Shown: positions 17,019-27,800 of the stretch, piece after piece
Numbering within the stretch: position 1 is the stretch's first letter
Layout: every line of letters begins with the position of its first letter
Source of the DNA: Nostoc spongiaeforme FACHB-130
GTDB taxonomy: Bacteria > Cyanobacteriota > Cyanobacteriia > Cyanobacteriales > Nostocaceae
Direction of reading: 5' to 3'
Assembly: GCF_014698475.1 (NCBI RefSeq)
Contig: NZ_JACJTB010000019.1
Location: forward strand, 44,866 to 108,865
DNA length: 64,000 nucleotides
The notes under the pieces: generated by a model
Seen by the model: the letters and a program-made list of their open reading frames with translations, nothing else
Told to the model about the DNA's origin: nothing
The model's database searches: none
Program-made: the position numbers and the translations under genes

Positions 17019-17621
17019 ATGAATAAATTTGCTATGACTACAGAAACACCAGTTAATACTCCCGTCAAGCCAGAATCTAAATTTGGGACACGTTTGAGAA
17101 ACTTCTTAATTGTAATAGTAGCGATCGCCCTGAGTGTTGCTCTTGTTTTAGGGTTAAGAACTGAAACTAATTCCATTTCTGTCTCTGAGTTGGCGAAAAA
17201 CTCCACACCCCTAGATGTTGCTGTGAGTAACGGTAAACCATCCATAGTTGAGTTTTATGCTGACTGGTGTACTGTTTGTCAAAAAATGGCACCAGATATG
17301 GCAGAACTAGAACAGCAGTATGCCGACAAAGCTAATTTTGTCATGCTGAACGTAGATAATACTAAATGGTTGCCAGAAATGCTGAAATATCGCGTAGATG
17401 GCATTCCCCATTTTGTATTTTTAACTAAAAATGCAGAAAGCATAGCTCAGGCGATCGGTGATATACCCCGTAACATTATGGCTAATAATGTCGAGGCGTT
17501 AGTTGCTGGTACACCCTTACCTTATGCCCAAGCTAGTGGTAAAACTTCTAAAGTATCCACCTCAGTTCCAGCAAAACAGCAAGATGATCCCCGCAGTCAT
17601 GGGAGTCAAGTCGTGAATTAA
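17019..17621 (+). CDS. txlA: Membrane-anchored thioredoxin-like protein (TxlA/HCF164 type)
   Basis: 200 residues (a second Met at residue 6 is also possible). A single membrane anchor lies at about residues 27-47, followed by a thioredoxin fold with the active site ADWCTVCQKMAP (about 81-92) and the cis-Pro loop VDGIPHFVF. In chloroplast HCF164 and cyanobacterial TxlA this protein faces the thylakoid lumen side and passes reducing power for cytochrome b6f and c assembly; that is family knowledge. The C-terminal 40 residues are Ser/Lys-rich and probably disordered. Confidence 0.88.
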   Translation: MNKFAMTTETPVNTPVKPESKFGTRLRNFLIVIVAIALSVALVLGLRTETNSISVSELAKNSTPLDVAVSNGKPSIVEFYADWCTVCQKMAPDMAELEQQYADKANFVMLNVDNTKWLPEMLKYRVDGIPHFVFLTKNAESIAQAIGDIPRNIMANNVEALVAGTPLPYAQASGKTSKVSTSVPAKQQDDPRSHGSQVVN

Positions 17622-17742
17622 TCTTGTTAAGCAGAGAAAAAGAAATGTAGGTTGGCTCAAACGTAGACACCCTAAGGGTAGTGAAACCCAACAAAATCAA
17701 CATTCCACTGCGTCAGTCCTATCTTTGTCAACAAAAACAAAT

Positions 17743-17778
17743 GCACCAGTAAAATACTCCAGGGTATCTTACTGGTGC
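17743..17778. terminator. Long near-perfect hairpin between convergent genes
   Basis: GCACCAGTAAAATACTCC faces its near-exact complement (AGGGTATCTTACTGGTGC) with virtually no loop. It lies between the thioredoxin gene (+) and the sulfur-carrier gene (-). There is no T-run, so a rho-independent stop is only a possibility; the upstream GTAGGTTGG...AAACCCAAC segment is a further weak inverted repeat. Confidence 0.5.
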
Positions 17779-17875
17779 AGCAAATCTCGACAAACAGGGG
17801 AGCAATTGAGAATAGTTTTTCGCTATTTTTATAGATAGATATTGTACCGATTTAACCGACATAGATTGTCTTGGC

Positions 17876-18151
17876 TCAACCGCCTGCAACAGCAGGTACA
17901 ATACTCACTTCATCACCATCTTTCAACGGTGTAGCTGTTCCATCTAAAAAGCGGATATCTTCACTATTCACATACAAATTTAAAAAGCGTCGTGGTTGTC
18001 CGTGTTCATCACATAGCCGCTCTTTAATCCCAGGACAATGTTTTTCTAAAGAATTGAACAACTCAGCGATACTGCTACCGGTGCATTCGATGGTAGCTTG
18101 ACTATTTGTGAACTTTTGGAGAGCAGTAGGAATTAAAACAGTAACAGCCAT
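17876..18151 (-). CDS. ThiS/MoaD-family sulfur-carrier protein
   Basis: 91 residues of ubiquitin-like beta-grasp type, ending in the di-glycine tail PAVAGG that is adenylated and thiocarboxylated in this family. The pattern [16 protein letters not shown] at the end is diagnostic. It lies 45 bases downstream of thrC on the same strand, probably one operon. In mycobacteria the related CysO carrier delivers sulfur for cysteine synthesis, so a CysO-like role in sulfur-amino-acid synthesis is more likely than molybdopterin synthesis, but this is inference from context. No activating E1-type gene is visible nearby. Confidence 0.88.
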   Translation of the reverse strand: MAVTVLIPTALQKFTNSQATIECTGSSIAELFNSLEKHCPGIKERLCDEHGQPRRFLNLYVNSEDIRFLDGTATPLKDGDEVSIVPAVAGG

Positions 18152-18196
18152 ATTTGAAGTGTGAAGTATGAAGAGTGAAATTTAGGTTTTTTCGCT

Positions 18197-19501
18197 TTAA
18201 ACTAGAACTTGTTGCCATTCTAGGCGGTCTAGGGTACGAGAACGTTCTAGCGCACGTTCAAAACTATCGAGTTTAGCATCAATTGTCAACGGTTCGCCAA
18301 TGTAACCTTGAACTGCTTCTTGAGTTTTCAAACCATTGCCAGTGATATAAACCACAGTAGTTTCATCTGGATCAATTTTGCCAGCTTCTACCAATTTTTT
18401 CAGCACAGCGATGGTTGTTCCACCTGCTGTTTCTGTGAAGATACCTTCGGTTTCTGCCAGCAACTTGATGCCTTCTATAATTTCTGCATCGGTGACTGAT
18501 TCAATATTACCGCCTGTTTTCTTCGCAATTTCGACAGCATAGACACCATCTGCTGGATTACCAATTGCGATCGATTTAGCAATTGTATTTGGTTTCACAG
18601 GCTTGATAAAGTCGCGGTCTTCTTTAAATGCTTGGGCGATGGGCGAACAACCTTCAGCTTGTGCGCCACTGAAACGCACATTTTTGCCTTCTACTAAGCC
18701 AACTTCGACAAATTCTTTGAAGCCTTTATAGATTTTAGTAAACAGCGAACCAGAAGCCAGAGGTGCAACTACATGATCTGGTAATTGCCAACCCAGTTGT
18801 TCAGCTACTTCAAAGCCGAGAGTTTTGGAACCTTCAGAATAGTAGGGGCGTAGATTAATATTTACAAAACCCCAGCCATGTGTGTTTGCAACTTCTGAAC
18901 AGAGGCGATTGACTTGATCGTAGTTGCCTTTAACAGCCATGAGAGTAGGACTGTAAATCAAGCTACCTAAAACTTTGCCTGCTTCTAAGTCAGAGGGGAT
19001 GAACACACAACAATCTAAACCAGCGTGAGCCGCGATCGCAGCTGTCGAATTTGCTAAGTTACCAGTACTAGCACAAGAAACTGTAGTAAAACCTAATTCT
19101 CTCGCGCGAGACAAAGCAACTGAAACTACCCGATCCTTAAAGCTGAGGGTAGGCATGTTGACGGCATCATTTTTAATGTAAAGCTTATTCAGACCCAGGC
19201 GACGGGCAAGACGTTGGGAACGAACCAAAGGAGTCATCCCAGTTCCCACATCAATTACATTGTCAGTTGCAACAGGTAAAAATTGACGATAGCGCCAAAT
19301 TGAATTTGGCCCGGCTTGAATCTTTTCGCGGCTCACACTCAGGCGAATATTGTTGTAGTTGTATTTCACTTCCAACGGCCCAAAGCAAAACTCACAAACA
19401 TGACTAGCTTGGAGTTCATATTCTGCACCACATTCTTTACACTTCAGTGCTTCTAATGTTGCTGTGGTGGTTTGGGTGTGTGTGGAGATTGCCTGAGTCA
19501 T
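18197..19501 (-). CDS. thrC: Threonine synthase
   Basis: 434 residues from ATG 19501; the frame runs 42 codons further up but that part is unlike the family. It converts O-phosphohomoserine to threonine with PLP. A zinc-ribbon-like start (CKECGAEY...CEFCFGP, about 20-42) precedes the fold-type-II PLP domain. The PLP lysine is in MPTLSFKDRVVSVALS, with SCASTGNLANSTAAIAAHAG as the Ser/Asn phosphate site. It pairs functionally with hom at 56.6-57.9 kb. A short tandem repeat (GAAGTATGAAG type) lies between it and the sulfur-carrier gene. Confidence 0.94.
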   Translation of the reverse strand: MTQAISTHTQTTTATLEALKCKECGAEYELQASHVCEFCFGPLEVKYNYNNIRLSVSREKIQAGPNSIWRYRQFLPVATDNVIDVGTGMTPLVRSQRLARRLGLNKLYIKNDAVNMPTLSFKDRVVSVALSRARELGFTTVSCASTGNLANSTAAIAAHAGLDCCVFIPSDLEAGKVLGSLIYSPTLMAVKGNYDQVNRLCSEVANTHGWGFVNINLRPYYSEGSKTLGFEVAEQLGWQLPDHVVAPLASGSLFTKIYKGFKEFVEVGLVEGKNVRFSGAQAEGCSPIAQAFKEDRDFIKPVKPNTIAKSIAIGNPADGVYAVEIAKKTGGNIESVTDAEIIEGIKLLAETEGIFTETAGGTTIAVLKKLVEAGKIDPDETTVVYITGNGLKTQEAVQGYIGEPLTIDAKLDSFERALERSRTLDRLEWQQVLV

Positions 19502-20006
19502 AGCGATCGCTTTCCCTGTTTTGTCCGTCAACTGTCGCTTGATAGTAACACGAGTAAAAATACCAGTCAAACATACCCGATAAAAATAGTCGGATATTCT
19601 AAGCCCAGCTATAAATTCCTTGAGCAAATAAAAATCTATTTTTTGTTGTTGATTAACACTCAGTAATACGGTATTGCCATACTAATAAAGTATAAAAAAT
19701 TAGTATTATTCTCATTAATTTTTAGTTAAAAATACTGTGTATGTTTAAGTATGAATTTTTGATATACCAGTATTTCGACTGTTTTTTAATTCCAGAAGCT
19801 TGATTTAAGGTTGTTATTGTTACGCAATATTGGTGTAATAAGTAAGAGCCAAAGTGTCAGTAAATTAGACCAAGACTAAGTAAAATCTATAACTCAAAAC
19901 AAATAAGTATTACATCATATTTGGAATTGAATTATTTAATTCCAGCATTTATATCGACTCTCATGAAAATTAATCAGGCTGCATCGTAATTAAGCAACTA
20001 CACCCA
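19502..20006. other. Divergent promoter region of thrC and the surface-protein cluster
   Basis: About 500 AT-rich bases without a credible gene. One HIP1 site lies near 19503. It must hold the start signals for thrC (leftward) and the exoprotein cluster (rightward). I see no strong repeat or terminator in it. Confidence 0.6.
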
Positions 20007-22568
20007 ATGAAATCTCGTTACCAAATTCAAAAGACTAAAAACGGCGTATTTCACAATACTTTAGTAGCAACAGTATTGTTAGCTAACGGGTTTTTCTTGG
20101 TCTTCCCAGTGTTAGCTCAAACTACGCCAACAGCCCCAGGTACATCTATTGATAACCAAGCGACAGCCACCTACGAAGACCCCAATCAGCCAAACATACC
20201 AATCAATGCCACTTCTAACAAAGTAACCATTACCATAGCAGAAGTAGCTGGTATTTTGGTTCAAGCTGGTACGGTTAACGACCTTACCCCCAATGGTACA
20301 GTTCAAGTTGGTGACACTTTAGAATACAACTTTACTATCACCAACATAGGTAACGACCCCACTAAATTCCGTATTCCTGGCGCAGTCGCCGTTTCAGGGA
20401 AAGGAACAGTAGTTAATAACAGCTTGGAATATTTTGATAGTGTTGCTAATAGTTGGAAACCAGTTCCTAATGGTGGAGTCATTACAGACAATTCTGTACC
20501 AGTAAATGGTACTGTTCCTGTACGAGTGCGAGTAACAGTAAATTCTGATGCAGTTGCTGGTGATAACATTTCAGTTACCCTTGGTCAAACCACTCCTCCT
20601 AATCAAGCATCAAATGTGCTAAGGGCTGGTGGAGAGGTTAATAATACCCTGGATGTTTACACCGTAGACAATCAAGATCCAAGTGCTGTACCAGGAGAAG
20701 TTACAGGTTCACCTGCTAACGGTGTAGTAGAAGGAAGTGCATCAGCCTCAATAACTGTTCAGCCAAAGTATTATTCTTTAGCTACTATCTTAAAAACTCG
20801 TTCTGGATATAGCAATAACAACACACCAGCAGATATCACTGACGACAGTATCAACTACAGCTTGAGTTTACGAGTAGAGTCTAACGATGTCACCGGAAAC
20901 AGTATCACTCCCTCAGCTCTAGCGGGTTCTGTTATCCCTGGTCTTTCCGGCACAAATATCTTAGTTTCCGATGCTATTCCTTTTGGGACACAACTAGCTG
21001 TCGCACCCACAGCTCCCACTGGTTGGACTGTAGTTTACTCTACTACTGCTGTCACCACATCTGCAAATGCAGCTACCTGGACAACTACAGCACCAGGAGA
21101 TTTATCTACAGTTACTCGTGTTGGTTTTATTAAACCAACTACAGACGGTGATACATCCACTTATCTTCCTGCGAATGGACAATCAACCTCATTTTCTATT
21201 CAGGTAAAAGTTAAAACAGGACAGACTGCACCTCTAACCATCGCCAACATCGCGCAAGTCTTCGGTAAAACGCCAGAGACAAATACTCCTGTACTTGACG
21301 AATCTGGTGATCAAAATCCTAGTAATTTTGATGGTTCTTCAGGTAGTATGAGACCCCCATTAGACACAGATACTAATGACGATGGTGTACCAGACCAGTT
21401 ACCACCTACCGTACCTGATGGTTATATTACTGATCCAAAAACTGACCCAACTGATCTAAACACCACGGGAACTGATACCAATGGTAATAATACTGGTTCA
21501 GGCACTGGTGGTGAAGCCAACGTATTTACAATCAGCCTTAACTCACTTGTCAACGGGCCGAATAGTTTTCCTGACGCAGTAGGCCCGAATAATAATAATG
21601 ATGATTTTACAAACAAGTCTTCCAATGTTCCGGCTGGCTTAACTCCTGGTTCAACATTTAATCCAAACCCAGTTACTTTTACTAATACTGTTCTTAATAC
21701 AGGTGGTTTATCAGCCAATATCTCTTTACTACCTACACCACCAGCTACCCCAAGTCACTTGCCTAACGGTACAACCGTAACGATAAGTGTTGGCTCTTCA
21801 TCTGCTACTTATACATACAACGGCACAGCCTTTACATTTACAAGTGGCACTGGTTTTGCGGTAGGCAACCCTATCAGTGCTACTAACCCCATACAAATTA
21901 GCGCATTGGCAACAAATGCTCAATCTAGCTATACCGTTTCTATTGACTTGCCTGCTGGTACTCCACTTTCAACTGATACTAATATGGAACGCGGCTTCCC
22001 TGTACCAATCACGGCATTTATTGACGCTAATGGTGATGGTATTTCTAACAACAACGAAGTGGCAAACATCACTATCGATCGCGTCTACACTGGTTTCTTG
22101 CAAATGATCAAACAGTCACGGATTTTACAAGGAACTGGGCCAGCAGTTCAAGGTAGTGATGGTACTTTGAGTACAGACCCGAAAAAACCTGCACCGGGAA
22201 ATATTGTTGAGTACGTGATTCAATACAGAAATATTTCTGAAGCAGCACCTCCAGCCCCAGGTACGAGCAATGTGACTGTAAGTGCTGGCAGTGTGGTAAT
22301 TACGGAAGATGGCACTTCAGTTCCCAATAACTGGGCGAAAGATAATGATAACAATGGCGTAATTGATACCAGTCACGTTCTTGGTTCAGCTCAAGGTGCT
22401 GGAGGAACAATCACGTTCTTTAGTGGCGATCCTGCTACTAATCTTCTTGGTGGTGAACAAAGTGGTACTACTGCGGCTACAGATGTCACTAAGTATATAA
22501 ATACTCTCACTAACCCAGTTACACCTGGTCAAACAGGAACATTTATCTTTCAACGTAAGGTTAACTAA
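20007..22568 (+). CDS. Large exported DUF11-like repeat protein
   Basis: 853 residues. A signal sequence (hydrophobic 19-36, cleavage near VLAQ) is followed by the signature SIDNQATATYEDP, which recurs in similar form in the 507-residue protein encoded downstream. DUF11-like (TIGR01451-type) beta-sandwich repeats are seen at about 88-190 (VQVGDTLEYNFTITNIGND) and 725-853 (PGNIVEYVIQYRNIS). Asp/Asn-rich loops such as DTDTNDDGVPD, DANGDGISNNNE and DNDNNGVID look like calcium sites. Composition is Thr/Asn/Pro-rich with almost no Cys. It should be a secreted or cell-surface structural protein. First gene of the 20-32 kb cluster. Confidence 0.8.
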   Translation: MKSRYQIQKTKNGVFHNTLVATVLLANGFFLVFPVLAQTTPTAPGTSIDNQATATYEDPNQPNIPINATSNKVTITIAEVAGILVQAGTVNDLTPNGTVQVGDTLEYNFTITNIGNDPTKFRIPGAVAVSGKGTVVNNSLEYFDSVANSWKPVPNGGVITDNSVPVNGTVPVRVRVTVNSDAVAGDNISVTLGQTTPPNQASNVLRAGGEVNNTLDVYTVDNQDPSAVPGEVTGSPANGVVEGSASASITVQPKYYSLATILKTRSGYSNNNTPADITDDSINYSLSLRVESNDVTGNSITPSALAGSVIPGLSGTNILVSDAIPFGTQLAVAPTAPTGWTVVYSTTAVTTSANAATWTTTAPGDLSTVTRVGFIKPTTDGDTSTYLPANGQSTSFSIQVKVKTGQTAPLTIANIAQVFGKTPETNTPVLDESGDQNPSNFDGSSGSMRPPLDTDTNDDGVPDQLPPTVPDGYITDPKTDPTDLNTTGTDTNGNNTGSGTGGEANVFTISLNSLVNGPNSFPDAVGPNNNNDDFTNKSSNVPAGLTPGSTFNPNPVTFTNTVLNTGGLSANISLLPTPPATPSHLPNGTTVTISVGSSSATYTYNGTAFTFTSGTGFAVGNPISATNPIQISALATNAQSSYTVSIDLPAGTPLSTDTNMERGFPVPITAFIDANGDGISNNNEVANITIDRVYTGFLQMIKQSRILQGTGPAVQGSDGTLSTDPKKPAPGNIVEYVIQYRNISEAAPPAPGTSNVTVSAGSVVITEDGTSVPNNWAKDNDNNGVIDTSHVLGSAQGAGGTITFFSGDPATNLLGGEQSGTTAATDVTKYINTLTNPVTPGQTGTFIFQRKVN

Positions 22569-22592
22569 CAGTAATTTATCAGGGTGATGAAC

Positions 22593-23156
22593 ATGAAACA
22601 AATTTTTATGGCTGGGATAGAAGCAAGTTTATTGCTGACTACAGCCTCTTTTATGACTAATTTCTCAGGGGTAGTTCCTTGGCAAAAATTTAACATTGCC
22701 GTTGCTCAAACTCCACAAAAAACGCAGGCTTTAAAGTTAGTTTTGGCAGCAGAAAAACAAGTTTTAATTAAGGAGTCGCAAGGTAGACAAAAGGTGACTT
22801 GGCAAGCTTTGAAAGAGCAAGCAGTGGTACAACCAGGCGATATATTACGATATACATTAACTGGGGAAAATGCAAGCGATCGCCCATTAAAAAATCTTAC
22901 ACTCAATCAACCCATTTCCAAGGGCATGATTTATATTTTAAAATCTGCCAATTTTACTGGTAATGCCAAAATTAGCTACAGCATTGATGGCGCTCGTAGT
23001 TTTGTAAAAAATCCCACAATTAAAGTTACTCTTCCTAACGGCAAAGTGGAAACTAAGCCAGCTCCCGCAACTGCTTACACTCATATCCGCTTACAACTTC
23101 CATTGATAGCAGCAAAAACTACAGTTAAATTAATTTATCAAACTCAGGTACGCTAA
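22593..23156 (+). CDS. Small exported DUF11-like protein
   Basis: 187 residues from ATG 22593, which is best spaced from AGGG at 22581-22584; GTG 22584 and ATG 22587 are also open. An N-terminal signal (about residues 8-25) is followed by VQPGDILRYTLTGENASDRP, the opening of a single DUF11-like sandwich, and the ending LIAAKTTVKLIYQTQVR. It lies 24 bases after the preceding gene, so co-transcription is very likely. It is a one-domain relative of its larger neighbours and may be a subunit or cap in the same surface structure (inference). Confidence 0.75.
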   Translation: MKQIFMAGIEASLLLTTASFMTNFSGVVPWQKFNIAVAQTPQKTQALKLVLAAEKQVLIKESQGRQKVTWQALKEQAVVQPGDILRYTLTGENASDRPLKNLTLNQPISKGMIYILKSANFTGNAKISYSIDGARSFVKNPTIKVTLPNGKVETKPAPATAYTHIRLQLPLIAAKTTVKLIYQTQVR

Positions 23157-23353
23157 CTGATAATTTTTGTGCAACTTTTGGGCAAGATTTATTTACTAGT
23201 CAGCCGTCATTTTCGGTCTAATTTCACTACTTCATTTGACTAGAAAATTACTAATAAGTCATTGACAGACTTCTTTTAAACTACAACAACTACAATTTAT
23301 CAATAAATGTTTTTATTAACAAGTATTATGGCGTTTATGAGGAGATTAATTCA

Positions 23354-24877
23354 GTGAATCATCCTTGTAAAAAAAAACAGATAACTTTTGGTATTAATTG
23401 GAATCAACGTTTAACAAAAATAGTTTTTTTGGTTAGTTTTTTGCATACTAGCGCACCCATAGTAGTAACCGCCCAAGATACTCGTGTGGTTAATCTCACT
23501 AACCAAGCTACTTATACTTATACTTATCAAGATAATGGTCAAAATATTCCATATCAAGGAACTACCAGTCAACTTCAACTTAGTCCTAGCCCATTGGTTG
23601 ACCCATCAGGAAGGATTTTAGGTTGTGGAGGTACACCCCTAGCAGACTACACGGGTTTTTCTGTAGGTATATATGAACCTAACCCCTCTGACCCCACCGG
23701 AACAGAATTAGGGCAATTACTTTCTTTAACACGTACCGAAATTCCTGATATTCCGAGTAACAATATTCCTGGTGGTCAATCACCCAATAGCGAGAATAGT
23801 AATCCCTTTTCAATTACTAATAATCCAGCCGGTTTCTATAATTTCTTACTTGACCCCAATCGAGGCCAAACCGATCCGGGGAGACAATATATTTTAGTTA
23901 TTAATCCTCCAGCTAATTCTATCTACCAACAACGGCGGATTAAAATTGAAATCATCGATCGCACAGGTACAGGTAATAACAGTATTGTGCGTTATGCTGC
24001 TACCTCTTTAGATGGTCAACCAATCCGAATTACAGGCGAAACCAGAGTAGAAGATAGCGTTGTTGTCGTACCCAATGCAGAGGTAGTGGGGCTAGATTTA
24101 TTAGCTTTTGCCTTGACAACTAATATGTGTCAAGCACAGCAATTACAAATTATTAAAACAGGCGATCGCGCCACAGCGGAACCAGGGGATACAGTTATTT
24201 ACCGTATATCAGTAAAAAACGTATCTGATACTACTTTAAATAACTTAGTTGTCACTGATACCTTGCCTTTAGGCTTTAATTTCATTAACAAATCTGTGCG
24301 TGGTGAGTTAAACGGTCAAGCAGTTAACATTACCACGGATCGCAATGGCAATACAGTTACCTTCCGCACAGATGTCACAATTCCATCTCAAACAGTTGTA
24401 AATATTGCCTATGCTGCCCAAATCACACCTGATGCAGTGCGAGGGACTGGCCGCAATAGTGCGATCGCTCGTGTACTTAGAACTGACAACAACCTAGCAG
24501 CCAAGGATGGCCCTGCAACTCACCAATTAGTCATTCGTCCAGGAATTGTGGCTGACTGCGGCACAATTATCGGTCGTGTGTTTGAAGATAAAAACTTTGA
24601 CGGCGAACAGCAAAATGGTGAACCAGGAATTCCTAATGCCGTAATTTTTCTAGAAAACGGTAATCGCATCACCACAGATCCCAATGGTTTGTTTTCTGTC
24701 GCCAATGTTTTGCCAGGAAGTCATACAGGAGTACTCGACCTCAGCAGCATTCCCGGCTACACCCTAGCCCCCAACCACAAATTCCGCGAACGTAATACCC
24801 AATCTCGCTGGGTGCGTCTGGAACCTGGCGGCTTAGTCAGAATGAACTTTGCTGTCACCCCCAGCAAGCAGGAGTAA
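23354..24877 (+). CDS. Exported DUF11 plus SdrD-B/carboxypeptidase-regulatory domain protein
   Basis: 507 residues from a GTG at 23354, preceded by AGGAGA at about 23340. After a signal sequence (about 20-41) comes NLTNQATYTYTYQDNG, the same opening as the 853-residue protein. Residues about 263-375 are a DUF11 domain (AEPGDTVIYRISVKNVSDT). Residues about 405-500 form an SdrD-B/carboxypeptidase-regulatory-like sandwich (GRVFEDKNFDGEQQNGEPGI) with a calcium-type Asp loop. It ends in LRPGG-like LEPGGLVRMNFAV and lies 7 bases before the barrel gene. This domain order fits a protein that works with the following outer-membrane protein. Confidence 0.78.
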   Translation: MNHPCKKKQITFGINWNQRLTKIVFLVSFLHTSAPIVVTAQDTRVVNLTNQATYTYTYQDNGQNIPYQGTTSQLQLSPSPLVDPSGRILGCGGTPLADYTGFSVGIYEPNPSDPTGTELGQLLSLTRTEIPDIPSNNIPGGQSPNSENSNPFSITNNPAGFYNFLLDPNRGQTDPGRQYILVINPPANSIYQQRRIKIEIIDRTGTGNNSIVRYAATSLDGQPIRITGETRVEDSVVVVPNAEVVGLDLLAFALTTNMCQAQQLQIIKTGDRATAEPGDTVIYRISVKNVSDTTLNNLVVTDTLPLGFNFINKSVRGELNGQAVNITTDRNGNTVTFRTDVTIPSQTVVNIAYAAQITPDAVRGTGRNSAIARVLRTDNNLAAKDGPATHQLVIRPGIVADCGTIIGRVFEDKNFDGEQQNGEPGIPNAVIFLENGNRITTDPNGLFSVANVLPGSHTGVLDLSSIPGYTLAPNHKFRERNTQSRWVRLEPGGLVRMNFAVTPSKQE

Positions 24878-24884
24878 ATAAAGT

Positions 24885-27800
24885 ATGAAACCTCAATTAC
24901 ATGGTGTAACTACCTTGAATCTCAGGCTGATGGGTGCTGTAGCAAGTGCAATCAGCGTTGTTTTGTATCCGGCTGTCGTTAAAGCCCAAACATCCACGCC
25001 AGAAACAGAAAATAATATTCAGAATCAGTTTCCCTCGGCTTCTACCTTCGCAACAGTAGATCATCAAACTTCTTTAGATGTATCTAGAGAAGTTGATGAA
25101 CTTTCTCAGCCAAATCCTGTAACTCAAGACAATCAGATTGATACTTCTTTACCAGATATTAACGAACTAACTGCGGTTGAGCCTCCTTTAGTAACAACCG
25201 GCATACAACCATTTCAACCTGCTACTGGTATTCAAATTCCTAAAAACTTACGTAAAATTGCGGCATCTGTAGAGAATCAAAACACAACTATCAAAATTCT
25301 TAACCCCTCTACTGATAGTTTGGTAGATATCCCGGCGACAAACGTGAGTGTGCAGTTTTCGAGTGGTAGTCAGATAGAATTGCGCGTTAACAGCGTACTG
25401 GTAGATGCTTCATTAATTGGACGGACAGAAACTGATAGTCAGACCAATTTAGTCACACAGACGTGGTATGGTGTCTCACTCCAAGCCGGAGAAAATATCA
25501 TCTCTGCACAAGAAGTAGGTAAACCAGAATCATCTGTAAAAGTACTAGTAGTAGTGCGGAGTGTGCCAAAAAAGCTCACACTAGAAACCCTAGAAGCCCG
25601 TATTCCGGCTGATGGACGTTCAACTGCAACTATCCGTGGTGAATTAATCGATGAAAATGGCAATCGCTCTAACCACGATGCTGTTGTGACCGTAATACCA
25701 ACGGCGGGAGAATTAATCGGAAAGGACTTCAAACCTGATGAACCAGGATTTCAGGTAGAAGCGAAAGCTGGGGAGTTTACCGCCAGATTGCGTTCTGATT
25801 TAAAAGCCCAAACAGTCCGCATTCGCGCCACAACCAATGATTTAGAAGCCTTTACCCAACTGCAATTTGAAACAGCCTTGCGTCCAAGTTTATTAACTGG
25901 TGTGATTGATGTCCGTTTGGGTGCGAGAGGTACAGATTATTACAGTAGTTTTCGAGATTTTGTCCGTCCTGACAAAGATACCAGCACTCAATTAGATTTT
26001 CACTCAGCGATATTTGCTACAGGTGCAATAGGCGAATGGTTGTTTACAGGTGCATATAATAGTTCCCGCACTCTTAACGAAGATTGCAACTGCGACAATC
26101 GCTTATTTAGAGATTATCAATTTAACGAGCAGAACTATCCCGTTTATGGTGATAGTTCCCGAACCGATGTTGTTACACCCTCAATTGATAGTGTATTTTT
26201 GCGGTTTGAACGCACCTCAAAAATTCCTAATGCGACTCCTGATTATTTCATGTGGGGTGATTATGACACAGAAGAGTTTGCTCGGACATCCCAGCAATTT
26301 ACTTCTATTACTCGTCAACTCCACGGCTTTAAAACTAACTACAACTTTGGCAATCTGCAATTTACAGGCTTTTATGGCAATAATCTCGAAGGCTTTCAAC
26401 GAGATACTATTGCGCCTGATGGCACCAGTGGTTATTACTTCCTCTCCAGAAGGTTAGTCATCGCTGGTAGTGAAAATGTCTTTTTGGAATTAGAAGAACT
26501 CAACCGTCCTGGTACTGTATTGGAGCGTAAACAACTCAGTCGTGGCCCAGACTACGAGATTGATTACGATCGCGGTACTTTAATTTTTCGGGAACCGATT
26601 CTTCGTACAGATATAGATAGTACTGGACAAGTCTTAGTCCGACGCATTGTCGTGAGCTATCAATATGACAGTCAAGACTCGAACAGTAATATCTATGCAG
26701 GTAGATTGCAATATCATTTTTCCCGCACATTGAATCAAGAAAGTTGGTTAGGTGCAACTTTTATCCAAGAAAATCAAGGAATGCGGGACTTTCAACTGTA
26801 TGGTGCAGATGCGATGATTTCTTTAGGTGGTAATGGCAAGCTAATTGCTGAATATGCTCATTCATCGAATGATTCGGAGGTGATTGGTAAAGTCAGTGGT
26901 GCAGCTTACCGCTTAGAAGCAGAGGGACAAATTAGCCATACTATTCAAGGACGTGCTTATTATCGATTTGCTGATACAGGCTTTGCTAATAATGCCACCA
27001 TCAGTTTTGTACCTGGACAAACTCGTTACGGTGGACAAATCACAGCGAGACTTTCGCAAACAACCAATTTTCGGGCGCAATACGACCACGAAGATAACTT
27101 TGGAATTGCACCCCAACCGCTAGATACTTTTGAAGAACTATTTGCACCACGTTCGGAAGCCACACCAGGAAGTAAAGTTGATAATTCCTTGACAACAATT
27201 TCCGCCGGGATTCAACAACGCCTAGGTAAGGCTACCATTGACGTTGATTGGATTCATCGCCATCGAGAAGATCGGATTCCGGTGAATGCTTTAACGAGTG
27301 ATTCCCAGCAATTGCGATCGCGTTTGACTTTTCCCATCGCTAAAAATCTGACTTTCGCCGCCCAAAATGAACTCACACTTTCTTCCAGTGCAGATACTGT
27401 TTACCCAGACCGTACCATTTTGGGCTTGAATTGGGCTGCTATCCCTGGTGTCAATGTCAGTCTTGCCCAACAGTTTTATAGTAGCGGTCAACAAAGTGGC
27501 AATTCTATCACCAGTTTAAGTATCAACGGCGAACATAAACTCGGCACAGATACAACTTTGACTGCGCGTTACTCAATTTTAGGAGGTGCTAACCAACTCA
27601 CAACTCAAGGTGCTATTGGCCTAAATAACCGTTGGAAAATTGCTCCTGGTTTACGGTTGAATCTGGCTTATGAACATGTATTTGGCAGTTTCTTTAACCG
27701 CACTGGTGCAGGACAACAATACGCCCAACCTTTCACAGTCGGTCAAGCCGCTTCGTCAATTGGGTTTGAGAGTGGCGATAGCTACAGTGTGGGTTTGGAA

